NCBI GenBank assembly: GCA_026120185.1 | Contig: JANUWF010001783.1 | Location: 1,457,001-1,521,000, forward strand | DNA from: Voacanga thouarsii | Lineage: Eukaryota; Streptophyta; Magnoliopsida; Gentianales; Apocynaceae | Direction of reading: 5' to 3' | Length of the DNA: 64,000 nt | Part shown: in pieces, positions 31,720 through 44,287 of the stretch | Layout of the letters: the number at the start of each line of letters is the position of its first letter | How positions within the stretch are numbered: the stretch's first letter is position 1 | Program-made: the position numbers and the translations under genes | Notes under the pieces: generated by a model | Database searches by the model: none | The model's input: the letters and a program-made list of their open reading frames with translations, nothing else | Told to the model about the DNA's origin: nothing

Positions 31720-33407
31720 TGTTAGAATGTATGCCCTCAAGACTATGTATCTGATGTAAAATTTGATGAAATAAATAAAAGTTTTATTCTCAAAGTGTTT
31801 GTGTTATTTACTTTAGTTTGTTTTGCATGATATAAGTTAGAAAAGACCCATTATGTCTAAGTCAATAATCCATGGGAATGGAGGTCTCTCATAATAAAGT
31901 ATGGATCATTGGCTACTTAACACATAAACAATAGTTCTTAACAAGTTGATAAGAATGGAAATCTCATTAAGATAAAGGTTATTATACTAAGAATTCCAAA
32001 TGAGGAATGGTTTAGTTTTAGCCAATAAGTAGTCTTTTCGCTTTATGGTATAAGCGTATTTAGAATACATAGAACTGTACCTATAGTAGTAGTTTCTAAA
32101 AGTACTAAAATAAGAGAAACTCATAATACTGCTATAGTGTGGACTTTTACCCTACGATTTGAGTGTGGGTTGGTGGTTTGGTGAAGTTAGAAACACGTGC
32201 TTTGATATGCTATAGGTGTTGTCTTATCATATGATCAATATACGTGTATGTTAGGTATGTATGTAGTTAGTTAAGATAGACTCATACAAGATAGTTTTTA
32301 TACTCCTAAATAGTAGAATCACCCTCTTGTGATTGTTTAGGATAATCTATATAATTCAGGACCGTAGGAACGTGGCGTAGTATTGTATGCTTTTGGGTAA
32401 CTCTTAGAAACAAGCAGGTATATACTGAAAGTCATGAATTATCAAGCTAGATATTTAAGGATTGTAGGTGTTATTAAGAGATGTGTTAGTACGTTTCTCT
32501 TGTCTCAATGATGTGTGTTATGTAGAAGGAAATTTTAGTCAAAACACTTGTAAGATAGAGACATTGCTAAGTGTAGTATTATTCTTGAGGTCAATATTTT
32601 CTTATGGTAATATTAGAAAATATTTAAAATGTAAAATACTACTATATACATGGTAGGGGTGTTTTAGTCATTTTAGTAGCCAAGAACGATGTGTCTTTTG
32701 GTCTTTGACGTAGCCTATAAAGCCTAGTTAAATTTTAGGCTAAGGATTTAGTCTTTAATAAATGGGTTTTATTTTATTTAGTTAGCCTAATTTATTATTG
32801 GGTTGAAATAAAATGACTGGCCCAAAGAGATAATTAATTAAAAGTATGGTTTATAGGTTAATTAATTATTCAGGGCTTAAGCCTAGATTGGATGAATGAA
32901 GACAGCCTAAGCCGAAACTATAAAAAGGCTTAGGATAAAGACCTGTTACACTTGGGTATTTAATTTTTTATTTTGGGCTTGGTCTAGTCTACGATTAAAT
33001 AAATAATTAAATGCTGACTCAGGAACATGGACTAGAATTTAAGAAAGCAAGCCCTAGCCCAAGCCGACCATAGGAGGGCTTGGACAGCTAGGGCTAGTAA
33101 TTAAGCCCTAGTGGCCAATTTTGTTTGATATATATTCTTTATATCAATCGGGGTTTATAGAATTAAACAGATATTGTTTCTGTGACTTCAGAAAAATCCT
33201 ATGCCCTTAGTTTGTCTTCTTTAGCCATCTCCATCTATTTTATTTTCGTCTTTGTCTATTTCTATCATAGGAAAGCTTCAAACTTTCTAGTATCGGTAGT
33301 GTTCTCTTGCTTTCTAGTTAATAAAATTTCAAGAGAAATGTATTCTTGATTCTATTTTGTAATAGTGAGTCAAGAAGAAGACTATTGATCGTAACCCTAG
33401 GCTTTCA
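31720..33407 (+). repeat. Copia 1 3' LTR
   Basis: Starts TGTTAGAATGTATGCCC after the purine tract. A TATA-like word lies near 32919-32926. The end is placed provisionally at the TTTCA of 33403-33407; the exact end is uncertain because the 5' LTR is not in the window. Bases 33408-33428 before the Athila LTR could belong to it or to flanking DNA. No gene is seen. Confidence 0.6.
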
Positions 33408-33428
33408 CCGGCTAGTATTAGGTAGGGT

Positions 33429-34938
33429 TGATAGGAGCTAAAATTACCATTATTTTTCTAGTTATTTGAGATTTTTTGAGATACTTTTGTTATAATGACT
33501 AGGCATATTCCTTCAATTTTGACATTTTACTTGTAGAAAGTGTTTTTAGCAAATTTGTACAGATTTAAGTTAAATTCGAGCAAAAAGTGAACAATTCTAG
33601 AATGTACATGGTGCTAGACCCAGTCAATGGACCTGACGCCAGGTCCATTCTGGTCGAGCAGAGGAAATCAAGTTAACCTTCAAGGAAAAAACAAAATAGA
33701 CCTGGCACTGGGTCGGGCAAGTGGACCAGGCACCAAGTCCATTCTATTCGGCCAGCAAAAGCAGAGCAAAAATCCAGAGGAAGAACAGATTGTACATGGT
33801 GCCAGGTGGATTGAAGCAACCTGGTGCCAGGCCCGCTCTGGAAAGCGAAAATCCTGTGCATTAATTTGTGAATTTTTCAAAGATTTCAGTATTTTCTAAT
33901 TCCAACTCGACCAAGATCTCTCAAGCAATGAATTTAGCATCCAAAAGGGCTATAAAAGTAGGAGAAAACACAAGAGAATACATGTTGAGGTGGTTTTAAA
34001 AGCAAAAATTCCCAATCACTCATTGAAGGAGGAATTCACCCAATCAAGGAGGATTGGTTAAGAGAGTCTTCAAGGGTGAAGAAAGAGGCTTGTCTATGAG
34101 TGGTTTCTTTTATTTTGTTTTCTTTTCCTTTAACAATGTCGTATTCAACGTTTTTATTGTGATTTAACATTATTTTGAGATTCATGATTTTGTATTAATT
34201 TAGTTATTTGATCGATTCTTTATCATTTTTTGTATTTGGTTATTTGTTATTATTGGTTATTGATGCAAGTTCTTCTAATTGACTTTGGACGATGATGATA
34301 GGAATTTCATTGCATTGGTTTTGTATTTGTCTAATCTTAATGGACTTGAACAATGAAGTTAAGATTATAGTACTAAGTAATCAAAGATTAGTTGATTTCA
34401 CCTCGAGCAAAGGTTATTAGCTAATTTTATGGTTATAAAGAATTGAGCTTAATGTATATTTTGGTTTTGTTAGCTTGATTGAAAATTCTATTAATATTAA
34501 TCAAAAGATAATAATTCCATGGATTGGGAAACGAAGTGGAATTTATATAAGTAGATTCATGACTTGGGAAATGATTGAATTTTACTTTATATTCCTTCAT
34601 AATACCAAGATGATAATTAATTGAGAGAATTGCTAGTTGGTTCATTACCATATGTTCTAGGATACTTGTCTAAATTACATAATCCTACATCATTGAGTTG
34701 TATATATTTCTTTAATTTTTTTCTTTTCTCACTATATTTGGGTCGGTTAAACAATGAATGAAAAGTAATTAGTGTGTACTTATTCCTTTTAGGATTGATA
34801 CTCATTAATTCCCTATACTATACTTGCGATGAGTATACTTGCTCGTATATGTATTTTGAGATTAATGTTGTAATTAAAACTTGACTAAGAGATAGATTTA
34901 AATTTGATGATTTTTATACACTTAAAATTTACGCATCA
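33429..34938 (+). repeat. Athila LTR A (outer 5' LTR)
   Basis: The 1510-bp copy starts TGATAGGAGC and ends TACGCATCA. It holds a three-unit 95-bp repeat (33605-33860) and a TATA box (33951-33958). The 90-residue ORF at 33627-33899 runs through the repeat and is not a credible gene. Confidence 0.88.
33605..33860. repeat. 95-bp tandem repeat with paired palindromes in LTR A
   Basis: Units start at about 33605, 33700 and 33795. Each has two decayed copies of the palindrome ACCTGGCGCCAGGT about 26 bases apart. Equivalent arrays lie in LTR B (36220-36450), C (43110-43345) and D (60878-61115). Confidence 0.78.
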
Positions 34939-34944
34939 AGTTTT

Positions 34945-34962
34945 TGGCACCGCTGCCGGGGA
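34945..34962 (+). promoter_or_regulatory. Athila primer-binding site (outer element)
   Basis: TGGCACCGCTGCCGGGGA lies shortly after LTR A. It is two changes from the TGGCGCCGTTGCCGGGGA site, complementary to tRNA-Asp, that is typical of Athila elements. Confidence 0.82.
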
Positions 34963-35199
34963 ACAATGTCATAAAAGCTTGGATTTTATTGATTTAATCA
35001 TGTTTATATATTAATATGTTTATATATAAATATGTGAATATGTATATATGTTTCTTGTATAACTAGATGCCATATTTTGTATACATGTACTTTAATGTCT
35101 CTATACGTTGTAATTCCTTATAACTTCATTTGTAAATTGTTTAACTTGTAAATTCTATAATTTCACAATTTTTCATCTTATGTAGACCTTGCCCTTAGT

Positions 35200-36043
35200 T
35201 TATGACCAGACGATCTAAAGCCGACATAGTTGATCCTGATTCGAAAATCGAGAGAACTCTCACTAGGGTTCGCAAGGTTGTGGGAGAAAGGTTAAGGGGA
35301 AAAAATAAAGGTAAATTAGCCTAACAATAGTGGTAATGGTGGAGTTAACAGGCAGATTATGAATGACTTTGTAAAATCTGTAATATCAAGTACAGACTTC
35401 AGTATCATAAGGCCTAAGATAGAGGTAAACAATTTTGAAATAAAATCCAATGTAATCAAAATAATCCAAACTATGGTCTAATTTGATAGGTTACTTGAGG
35501 AGGATCCCAATGCCCACCTTATGAGCTTTCTAGAAATTTGTGAAATATTTAAAATGAATGGTGTTTCTAAGGATACCATCAAACTAAGACTTTTCCCCTT
35601 TTCCTTGAGAGATCAAGCAAAACCGTAGTTAAAATCTTTGCTCAGCGGATCCATTATTACATGGAATGTGTAGAAAAATTTTTGGCCAAATATTTTTCAC
35701 TAGCTAGAACATCCAAACTTAGGACTGACATTTTTGCCTTCTAACAATTAGAGGCCGAAAACCTTTATGAGTATTGGGAGTGGTTTAAAGAAATGCTGAG
35801 AAAATGTCCTCACTATGGATTTGAGTTGGGAATGCAACTACAAATCTTTCATAGTGGGTTAAGTTTTGCTACGAGGCAATTAGTTGATACATCTGTAGGG
35901 GGCTCCATCAATTCTAAAACCCACGAAGAGGTATTTGATTTGATTGAAAATTTGGCTATGAATAATTATTCCTGGGGTAGTTCACGGTCTAGAGCTCGTG
36001 TACATGGAGTACACAAGGTGGATGCAATGGTTGCATTAGAGGC
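35200..36043 (+). pseudogene. gag: Athila gag, N-terminal part (outer element)
   Basis: Starts about 35201 with MTRRSKADIVDP, the usual Athila gag opening. The capsid region reads EEDPNAHLMSFLEICEMFK, then LRLFPFSLRDQAKP, then KKC/RKCPHYGFELGMQLQIF. At least two frameshifts and several stops occur. The longest open piece is 35793-36056. It ends in mid-gag at LTR B (36044), the insertion point of the inner element. Confidence 0.82.
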
Positions 36044-37512
36044 TGATAGGGGCTAAAATCACCATTATTTTTCTATTTATTTGATATTGTTTTAAGATAC
36101 ATTAGTTGTAATAACTAGGCATATTCCTTCCTATTTGACATTTTACTTGTAAAAAGTGTTTTTTGTAAATTTATGCAGATTTGAGTTAAAATAAAGTAAA
36201 AAATGAACAATTTCAAAATGTACCTGGCATCAGGCCTAGCCAATGGACCACATGCCGGGTCCATTCTAGTCAAGTAGTAGAAATTGAGCCAATGTTCAGG
36301 GGAAAACTAAAATAGACCTGGCGCCAAGTCTGGCAAGTGTACCTGGTGCTGGGTATGTCTGAAGACCAAAAGTAGAGCCAAACTCCAGAGGAAAAACAGA
36401 GTGCTCCTGGGGCCAGGTGGGTCGAAGGTACTCTGTTCCTTTGTACGATCTGGAAGGCAAGTATTCTGTTCATGAAATTAGGAATTTTTGAATGATTTTG
36501 GTATTTTCTGAATCCTACTCGGCCAAGACTTCTTAAGCCACGAATTTAGCATTTAAGAGGACTATAAAAGCACAGAAAAACACAAGAGGGTTCCATACAT
36601 ACATGTGGAGGTGGATTCAAAAGTAAAAATTCCCAATCACTCATTAAAGGAGGAATTTACCCAATCAAGGAGGGTTGTGTAAGGGAGTCTCCAAGGAGGA
36701 AGAAAAAGGATTGTCTATGAGTGCTTTATTTTACCTTTATTTTATTTTTCTTAAATAATTATGTATTCAATATTTCGATTATAATTTGACATTGTTTTGT
36801 TATTCATGATTTCTTGAGTAATTTAGTATTTTGATCAATTCATTATTTATCTTGGGATTTGATTGCTTGTTTTTCTTATGGAGTTGGTTGATTAATTTTT
36901 GTTATTAATTTGCTTGAAAAAGAGGTTGGTAATGACTTCAATTAATTAGTTTTATATTTGTTATCTCTTAACTTGTTTAAAAAAATGGGTTAATTGTCTA
37001 GAATATTGGTAATCAATGGTTGGTTGATGATTGCTAGAATATGGATTCATTAACTAATTTCATGTTTTAAATCACCTAGAATATAGGGGTTTATATTCAC
37101 GTTTTCAATCACCTAGAATATGTTCACTAATTTAACTAGAAGATAGTGATTTTATGGATTGCAAACGAAGTACGCCAAGATAATAATTGATTGTGATAAT
37201 TGCGAAGTGGTTCATGGTCATGGTCCCAAGAATATTTGTCTAATTACATATTTTCAAATCCTTGAGTTGTATATATTTCTTTAATTTTCTTATTTTAATC
37301 CTACTACTTTATTTGGTTGGTTAAACAATGAATGAAAAGTGATTAGTGTGTACTTATTCCTTTGAGGATCGATACTCGGTAATTCCCTATGTTATGCTTG
37401 TGATGAGTATACTTGCTCGCATGTGTATTTTGGACTCAATGTTTTAATTAAAACTTGACTAATGGATAGATTTAAATTTGATGATTTTTATACACCCAAA
37501 ATTTATGTATCA
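36044..37512 (+). repeat. Athila LTR B (inner 5' LTR)
   Basis: The 1469-bp copy starts TGATAGGGGC and ends GTATCA. TATA box at 36563-36570. The 95-bp repeat array lies at 36220-36450. Confidence 0.86.
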
Positions 37513-38415
37513 AGTTTTTAGCACTATTGTCGGGGAACAATATCATAAAAGTTTAGATTTTGTTGATTTAACTATATTTATATGTTTATATGTCTATATG
37601 TGAATATGTATATATGTTCCTTGTATAACTAGGTGCCATATTTTGTTTTCTTGTATACTTGTATTGGTAATGTCTCTATATGTTGTAATTTTCTCTAACC
37701 AAACTTGTAAACATGTACCTTAACTAACTAACTTGATTTTATATTGTGATATGTATATATGATGATAACAAGTTATTTTATATAGGTAAGATGGCCAATT
37801 GGAGCATGGGACGATATCCCAACATGTCTCACGGGATGACATCCTAACTATTCGACTTCATTAACTTAGATAGGGCGTTGGAAAAATTTGCCATCCATGT
37901 TACTAAACATTTTTTTTTTTTTTTGAACTAGATGACAAACCGGCAAAACTTGAGGGCATGGTTAGGAATATGGAAAGGCTAATTTATTTTTTAATAGATT
38001 TAGTGATAAAGTCTCACTAGGGGTAGAAGTACAATATGATTCAGCCGCCATTACACTAATGAGTGGTAAAGAGCTACCCGATCCCAGCACGGAACCGGTA
38101 CCATCTAAAGAAGATGGACCAGAACTAACCCCTCTTGTTGAAGCTTTTGAAAAACAAACTAAAAAATCATATTTTTCAGCCGCCGGTACCTTACCCCACT
38201 CATACACACAAAGTAAGAAAAGATGCATAAATTGATAAGTTTTTGAAAATATTCAAACACCTTCACATAAACATTCCAATTAGTAAGGCCTTGGTGCACA
38301 TGCCCAAATATGCAAAATTTCTCAAGAGCATGCTTGTTAATAAAAAGAGGTTGGAGGAATTATCCATGGTGGTTTTAAGGAAGAATGCTTAGTTATCTTA
38401 TAGGACCAACAAACT
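37513..38415 (+). pseudogene. Inner Athila leader and gag C-terminal remnant
   Basis: The primer site is degenerate (TAGCACTATTGTCGGGGA, from about 37519). About 250 bases of leader without ORF follow. From about 37900 decayed sequence includes DKPAKLEGMVRNMERL and SAAITLMSGKELPDP, the latter like the LRSGKEL segment near the Athila gag-protease junction. A T-tract lies at 37909-37924. Many stops. Confidence 0.6.
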
Positions 38416-39043
38416 TTGCTACGAAAAGAAAGTGATTCAAGGAGTTTTTCTATTCCTTGTCTTGTTGAGACTCTTACATATTGTAATGCATTAGCAGACT
38501 TAGGTGCTAGTATTAATCTTTTGCCATATAAAACTTTCAAAAAACTAGACCTAGGTGAACCCAAGCCGACTAGGATGAGTATTCAACTTGCGGATAGATC
38601 TATTAAATATCCTAGGAGAATAGTGGAAGATGTACTAGTTAAAGTGGATTAGATTTACATTTGATATATATTTTTTTATTCTTTATATGGATAAAGATTC
38701 TAAAGTTCCTTTAATCCTAGGTCAACCTTTTTTAACAATTGCCAAAGCCTTGATTGATGTTCATGGAGGAAAATTGACACTTAGGGTTAGGAATGAGGAA
38801 GTCCTTATCAAAATCCACAAAAGCATGCAACATCCTATTTCTTATAGTGATTCATGTTTAAGGGTTGATATTCTTGATGAACCTATCTTTGACTTTGTGC
38901 AGGAATCATTTGTCCAATGTTATATGGAACGATCCATTGCATATTTGGAGGATTCAATTGAGGGCCCTAAGTTGAAAAAATTTGAGGAAATTGAAAAAGG
39001 TAGTTTGGGAAGGATGAAGTCATCCATTGAGGAACCACCATAA
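38416..39043 (+). pseudogene. Inner Athila aspartic protease
   Basis: The open piece 38416-38652 reads ADLGASINLLPYKTF (active-site Asp near 38497), then LGEPKPTRMSIQLADRS and IVEDVLVKVD, a well-conserved Athila protease. A frameshift near 38655 moves to 38687-39043 (PLILGQPFL, LIDVHGGKLTLR). The catalytic triplet reads D-L-G rather than D-S-G or D-T-G, as in related Athila copies I know in this family. Confidence 0.85.
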
Positions 39044-40048
39044 TTGGACTTCAAAGACCTCCTCGAGCACTTGGAATATGCATTATTAGCAAAAGGTGAA
39101 AAACTACTTGTGATCATTACAAAAGACCTTTCTTGCAAACAAAAAACTAAATTGGTAAGTCTATTAGGGAAATATAAGGGAGTCATTGCAGGGAAAATCA
39201 TGGATATTAAGGGAATTAACCTTTCCTTTTGTACTCATAAAATCTTGTTGGAAGAAGGAGCCAAACCCGTAATACAACCCTAACGTAAGTTGAACCCAAA
39301 CATGAGTGATGTGGTAAAAAGTAAGGTGATTAAACTCTTAGATTATGACATTATTTACCCTATGTCTGATAGTATTTGGGTTAGTCCAACACAAGTGGTA
39401 CCAAAGAAGGAAGGAATGACTGTGAGCCCTAATGAAAAAAATAAGTTGATCCCAATGAGATTAGTAACTGGTTAGAAGGTTTGAATTGATTATAGGAAAT
39501 TGAATTAGATAACTAGGAAGGACCATTTTCCTCTCCCTTTCATTGACCAAATGTTAGAAAGGTTAGCCGGACATAAGTTTTATTACTTTTTAGATGACTT
39601 TTTCGGATACTTTCAAATTCCCATAGTACTAGAAGATCAAGAAAAAACCACCTTTATATGCCCTTTTAGTACTTTTGCATATCAACGTATGCTTTTTGGT
39701 CTTTGCAATGGTACATTCTAACGATGTATGATGGCTATTTTTTAAGGGCTTGTGGGAGACATCATGAAGGTATTTATAGATGATTTTTCTATTTTTAGTG
39801 ATTCTTTCGATTTATGTTTGGTTAATTTGGAAAAGGTACTTCAACGGTGTGAATAGACCAACCTCATGTTTAATTGGGAAAAATCTCACTTCATGGTGCA
39901 AGAAGGTATAGTATTGGGATATAAGATTTCTAGGAAAGCTATTGAGGTTGATAGGGCTAAAATTGAAGTAATTGAGAAACTCCCTCCAACTTTCGTGAAG
40001 GCAATTTGAAATTTTTTTGGGCATATAAGTTTTTATAGGAGGTTTATC
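39044..40048 (+). pseudogene. Inner Athila reverse transcriptase
   Basis: Words in order: SDSIWVSPTQVVPKKEGMT (39368 on), IDYRK, FPLPFIDQMLERLAGH, GYFQIPI, FICPFSTFAYQRMLFGL and the catalytic FIDDFSIF (about 39773-39796), which keeps both Asp residues. Stops near 39281, 39473, 39487, 39504, 39719 and 39744, plus one near 40005. Confidence 0.88.
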
Positions 40049-40590
40049 TTGGATTTCTCAAAAATTTCTAAACCCCTTACTTTTTTGCTTGAAAAAGATG
40101 CTATTTTTTATTTTGATGAAAATTGTCTCAATACTTTCAATGTTCTTAAAACGGAATTGATCAATTCTCCTATTTTAATCGCACCTGATTGGTTTCTTCC
40201 TTTTGAACTAATGTGTGATGCAAGTGATTATACAGTGGGCATAGTGCTTGGACAAATGAGGAATAAGTACTTTCAACCAATTTACTATGGAAGCAAAACT
40301 ATAGTAGCATAAGAACTATACCACAACAGAAAAGGAGTTGCTTGCAATAGTATTTGCTTTTGACAAATTTTGTTCTTTTCTTGTTTTGTCCAAAGTCATT
40401 GTGCATATAAATAATTCCACCTTTAAGTACCTACAAAACAAGCATGATTCAAAACCAAGATTGATAAGATGGGTTTTATTGTTGTCATGAAGGACCCACG
40501 GGAGGCCACTAGCAAGCTAACAATACCGCAAGAAAGGTACTTGAATCCTATTTTTATTAGCTTACACTCTTCAAGGATTCTCATAGGTTA
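40049..40590 (+). pseudogene. Inner Athila RNase H
   Basis: The open piece 40049-40312 contains KPLTFLLEKD, LIAPDWFLPFELMCDASDY and VGIVLGQ. The following part is shifted and decayed (ELYHN, then a degenerate ELLAIVFAFDKF-like segment). Confidence 0.8.
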
Positions 40591-41575
40591 GTGCAAAGTT
40601 TTGATAGGTGTCAATGTACAGATAACATCTCTAAATCTATTGAGATGCCATTACAAAATTTTCTAGCATGTGAATTTTTTTACTGTTGGAGAATTGATTT
40701 CATGGGCCCTTTTCCCAGTTCTTTAGGTAACAAATATACCTTGGTTGCAGTTGGGTATGTATCACAATGGGTTGAGGCGCAAGCCTTGCCGACTAATGAT
40801 GCGTGGGTTGTAGTAAAATTTCTAAAATAACTTTTCACCTGGTTGGGAGTACCTAAGATACTCATTAGTGATAGGGGAACCCTCATTTGTAACACTCGAT
40901 TGGATAAGTTTCTTATGTATTTAAGGGTTATTCATAAGTTTGCTACCCCCTATCACCCCCAAACAAGTGGCCAAGTTGAGGTGGTTAATCGAGAATTAAA
41001 AAGAATCTTGGAAAAAGTGGTTAATTATACAAGAAAGGATTGGAGTTTGAAGCTAGATGATACTCTTTTGGCTTATATGATAGCTTTTAAAACTTTTCTT
41101 GGGACTACCCCTTATCGATTGGTGTATGAAAACTCTTGTCATTTACTGGTAGAGATTGAACACAAGGGCTTATTGGGCTATTAAACTTGTTCACTTTGAT
41201 CTTGATCTTGTTGGACAATCTAGGTTACTTCACATGAATGCCTTAGACGAATTGCACATGGTTGCATATGATAATTCTCTCATCTACAAGGAGAAGGTAA
41301 AACGGTGGTATGATAAACATATTTCTCAATCCTGGGAGTTTAAAGAAGGTGATCAGGTATTGTTGTTTAACTTTCGCTTGCGACTCTTTCCGGGAAAGTT
41401 GAAATCAAGATGGTCTGGGCTATATGTGGTGACTAAGGTTTATCCTTTTGGTACACTTCAAGTCTCTCACCCAGATAATGGTACCTTCAAAGTTAATGCA
41501 AATAAGGTAAAACATTATTTTGGGGAGACATTGGACACCCTGTATCATGTGGATGTTTTTCTTTATGAGCCATGA
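40591..41575 (+). pseudogene. Inner Athila integrase
   Basis: The core keeps all three acidic residues: [25 protein letters not shown] and [16 protein letters not shown] stop at 40828 and a frameshift near 41160 divide it. The last piece (41156-41575) holds the C-terminal segment (LLFNFRLRLFPGKLKSRW, then a PFG-TLQV region). The zinc-binding part is reduced to CQCTDNISK. Confidence 0.86.
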
Positions 41576-42932
41576 GTCTTCTTTCGGATAGTATGGATGT
41601 TGTTTATATTTGTCATTTTTTAAATTTTTTATTTGATTGCTTTTTGCTTTCTTTTTCTAGATTCATGTTTTTCTTTATGTTGATTCTTTTTAAGTAGGTA
41701 CTCTTGCAATGACTCTTCCTTGTGGTGGATTCAAACATGGTGGCACTACGATGTAATAGAAGTATCTTCTCTACTTTATTCTTCTTCTTTATTCAGTTTG
41801 GTCTTCTTAGCTGTACATTTATTGTTATATCTTTGGTTATTGAAGACAATATCCAGTTTAAGTAAGGGGGAGAATGAGACTGAAGAAATACTTGTCCATA
41901 TATCATTTTTGTGAAACATTTTTGGGAAAATTTTTCAAAATTTCAGTGGTTTTCATTGTTAAGTAAGGTTGTAATTCTTTTTCTTATTTGGATATGAGTT
42001 TTACTATTCATTAGGTGGATTTTGATTAAATTGGTTTTGTTGGATAAGATATTTTGCAAAATTTGAGAATTTGGATTAATCTTGTTTATGCATTAGTGTT
42101 TGAATGTTATTTGACTCTTCTAGTTTGAATATGGAAGATATGATGAATATGAGAACAATTTATTGGCTAACTCTTCTATTATGAGTTTAAATTTTGATAG
42201 CTTTAAGTTATAATGAGGAATGTGAGTTGATAAAAGATCTTTGAGAGGAAAGATTGTGGAAAAAATTGTAGACGATTCTTATGAGTTGAATAATTGACAA
42301 AATAAGTTGTTATTTCCTCTTTGAAGATGAGAAAAAAAAAATTTGTTTTTGCTTGATTATGGGGGCCAATATGGATAGTGAAGAGAAATCCACTTTCTTG
42401 ATATTTTGAATTCCCAAGAGCAAAAGAAAGGAATATTGTTGAAAAAATGATGAATGATGGCTAAAAGGGAGTTAATACAGTGTGTGAAGAGAAATCTATA
42501 TACTTGAGGTTATCAATTCCGTAAGTCATTAAAAAAATGGAGAGAAAACGATTGGAGTGCTTTCCTTACATCATGACTTAAGTTGTGCAATTTTTAGATT
42601 TATAATGCTTAAGTTTGTAGATGGCTTGACTTATGTGATTCATGTTACTATCTTTTAACTTGAAGAATGAAATAATTTTCTTAGACAAACGTATACACTT
42701 GATTAATTTGACCTCAAGAGTTTTATGGTATCTTGTCAAAAGTTTCAAAGTTTATATTGTTTTCAAAGGGTGTGAATGACAAGAGTTGTATCTAAAGTTT
42801 CAAGGAAGATATAATTCTTGGTAATATTGTAAAGAGTTTTTGGAATGAGTAAGAACTTGTGTTTTCTTGATAATTTTTCTTGGACTAAAATGCTTAGCTT
42901 GAGAACAAGCAAATGTTCAAGTGTGGGGGAAT
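41576..42932 (+). other. Inner Athila 3' internal region, no env-like ORF
   Basis: The 1.36 kb is mostly non-coding and AT-rich. Parts match the region after the env-like ORF of the outer element at 59440-60700 (for example tggtggattcaaacatggtggcac and the stretch around gatatgatgaatatgagaa). An internal purine-rich tract lies near 41860, and the main purine tract GTGTGGGGGA is at 42921-42930. The PF20167-like ORF of the outer copy is absent. Confidence 0.7.
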
Positions 42933-44287
42933 TGATAAGGGCTTAAATCACTATTATTTTCCTAATTATTTGAAGTTGTTTTAAGATATATTTGTTGCAA
43001 TCACTAGGCATATTCCTTCTTATTTAACATTTTTTTTTGTAAAAGTATTTTTGGCAAATTTGTGCAGATTTGAGTTAAAATCGAGTAGAAAGTGAACAAT
43101 TCCAAAATGTACTTGGCACCAAGCCCAGCCAATGGACAAGGCATCGGGTCCATTCTGGTCAAGCAGTAGAAATTAAGCAAACGTTCAGGGAAAAACCCGA
43201 ACAGACCTGGCGCTAGGTATGGCAAGTATACCTGGCGCCAGGTCCATTTTGTTTGCAAACTAAAAACAGAGGCAAACTCCAAAGGTAGAATAGAGTGCAC
43301 TTAGCGCCAGGTGGGTTGAAGGTACTCGGTGCTAGGTACGCTCTGGAAGGTGAATATTTTTTGCACAAAATTAGAAAATTTTCAATGATTTTAGTATTTT
43401 TTTTTGAATCCTACTCAGCCAAGACTTCCTAAGCCATGAATTTAGTATCCAAGAAACCTATAAAAGCATAAGAAAACACAAGAAGGATATATATATACAT
43501 GTAGAGGTGAATTCAAAAGAAAAAATTCCCAATTACTCATCAAATGAGGAATTCACCCAATCAATGAGGGTTGTTTAAGAGAGTCTTCAATGAGGAAGAA
43601 AGAGGCTTGTTTATGAATGCTTTCTTTTACTTTTATTTTCTTTTCCTTAAGCAAACATACATTCAATACTTCTAATATAACTTGACATTGTTTTTGTGAT
43701 TCATGATTTCTTGAGTAATTTAGTATTTTTGATCAATTCATTATTTATTTTGGGATTTGATTGCTTTTTTTTTTTCTTACGGAGTTGGTTGATTGATTTT
43801 TGTTATTAACTTACTTGAAAATGAGGTTGGTAATGATTTCAATTAATTAGTTTTATATTTGTTATCTCTTAACTTGGTTGAAAAATTGGTTAATTATCTA
43901 GAACATTGGTAATCAAAGGTTGGTTAATGATTGCTAGAATAAGGATTCATTGACTAATTTTATATTTTAAATCACGTAGAATATAGGAGTTTTATATGAG
44001 GATTCATTTTAATCCATCTTTTGGATAAGTTAGTCGAGACAGAATATGTTCACTAATTTAACTAGAAGATAGTGATTCCATAGATTGCAAACGAAGTGGT
44101 CTATATTAAATAGTCCATGATGCCAAAATAATAATTGATTGTGATAATTGCTAAGTGGTTCATGGTCATGGTTCTAAGAATATTTGTCTAATTACATATT
44201 TTCACATCTTTGAATTGTATATATTTTATTATTTTTCTTATTTTTATCTTACTACTTTATTTGGTCGGTTCAACATTGAATGGAAAG
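42933..44287 (+). repeat. Athila LTR C (inner 3' LTR), truncated
   Basis: Starts TGATAAGGGC. TATA box at 43459-43466. The 95-bp array (43110-43345) includes the only perfect ACCTGGCGCCAGGT (about 43230-43243). It stops after tggaaag, where the Sirevirus-like LTR begins; the final 180 or so bases are missing. Confidence 0.85.

Larger units (their letters stand above)
36044..44287 (+). mobile_element. Inner Athila element (LTR B, pol, LTR C truncated)
   Basis: Inserted into gag of the outer Athila. LTR B (36044-37512) and LTR C (42933-44287) share variants against A/D. Between them are a primer site, the C-terminal part of gag, protease, RT, RNase H and integrase. The N-terminal gag and the env-like ORF are missing. 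LTR C is cut by the Sirevirus-like element, and its remainder is not found after that element. Confidence 0.78.

Noticed and set aside
33627..33899. 90-residue ORF with repeated proline/glycine words
   Set aside because: It runs through the 95-bp LTR repeat; frames at the same place in LTRs B and C are not conserved.
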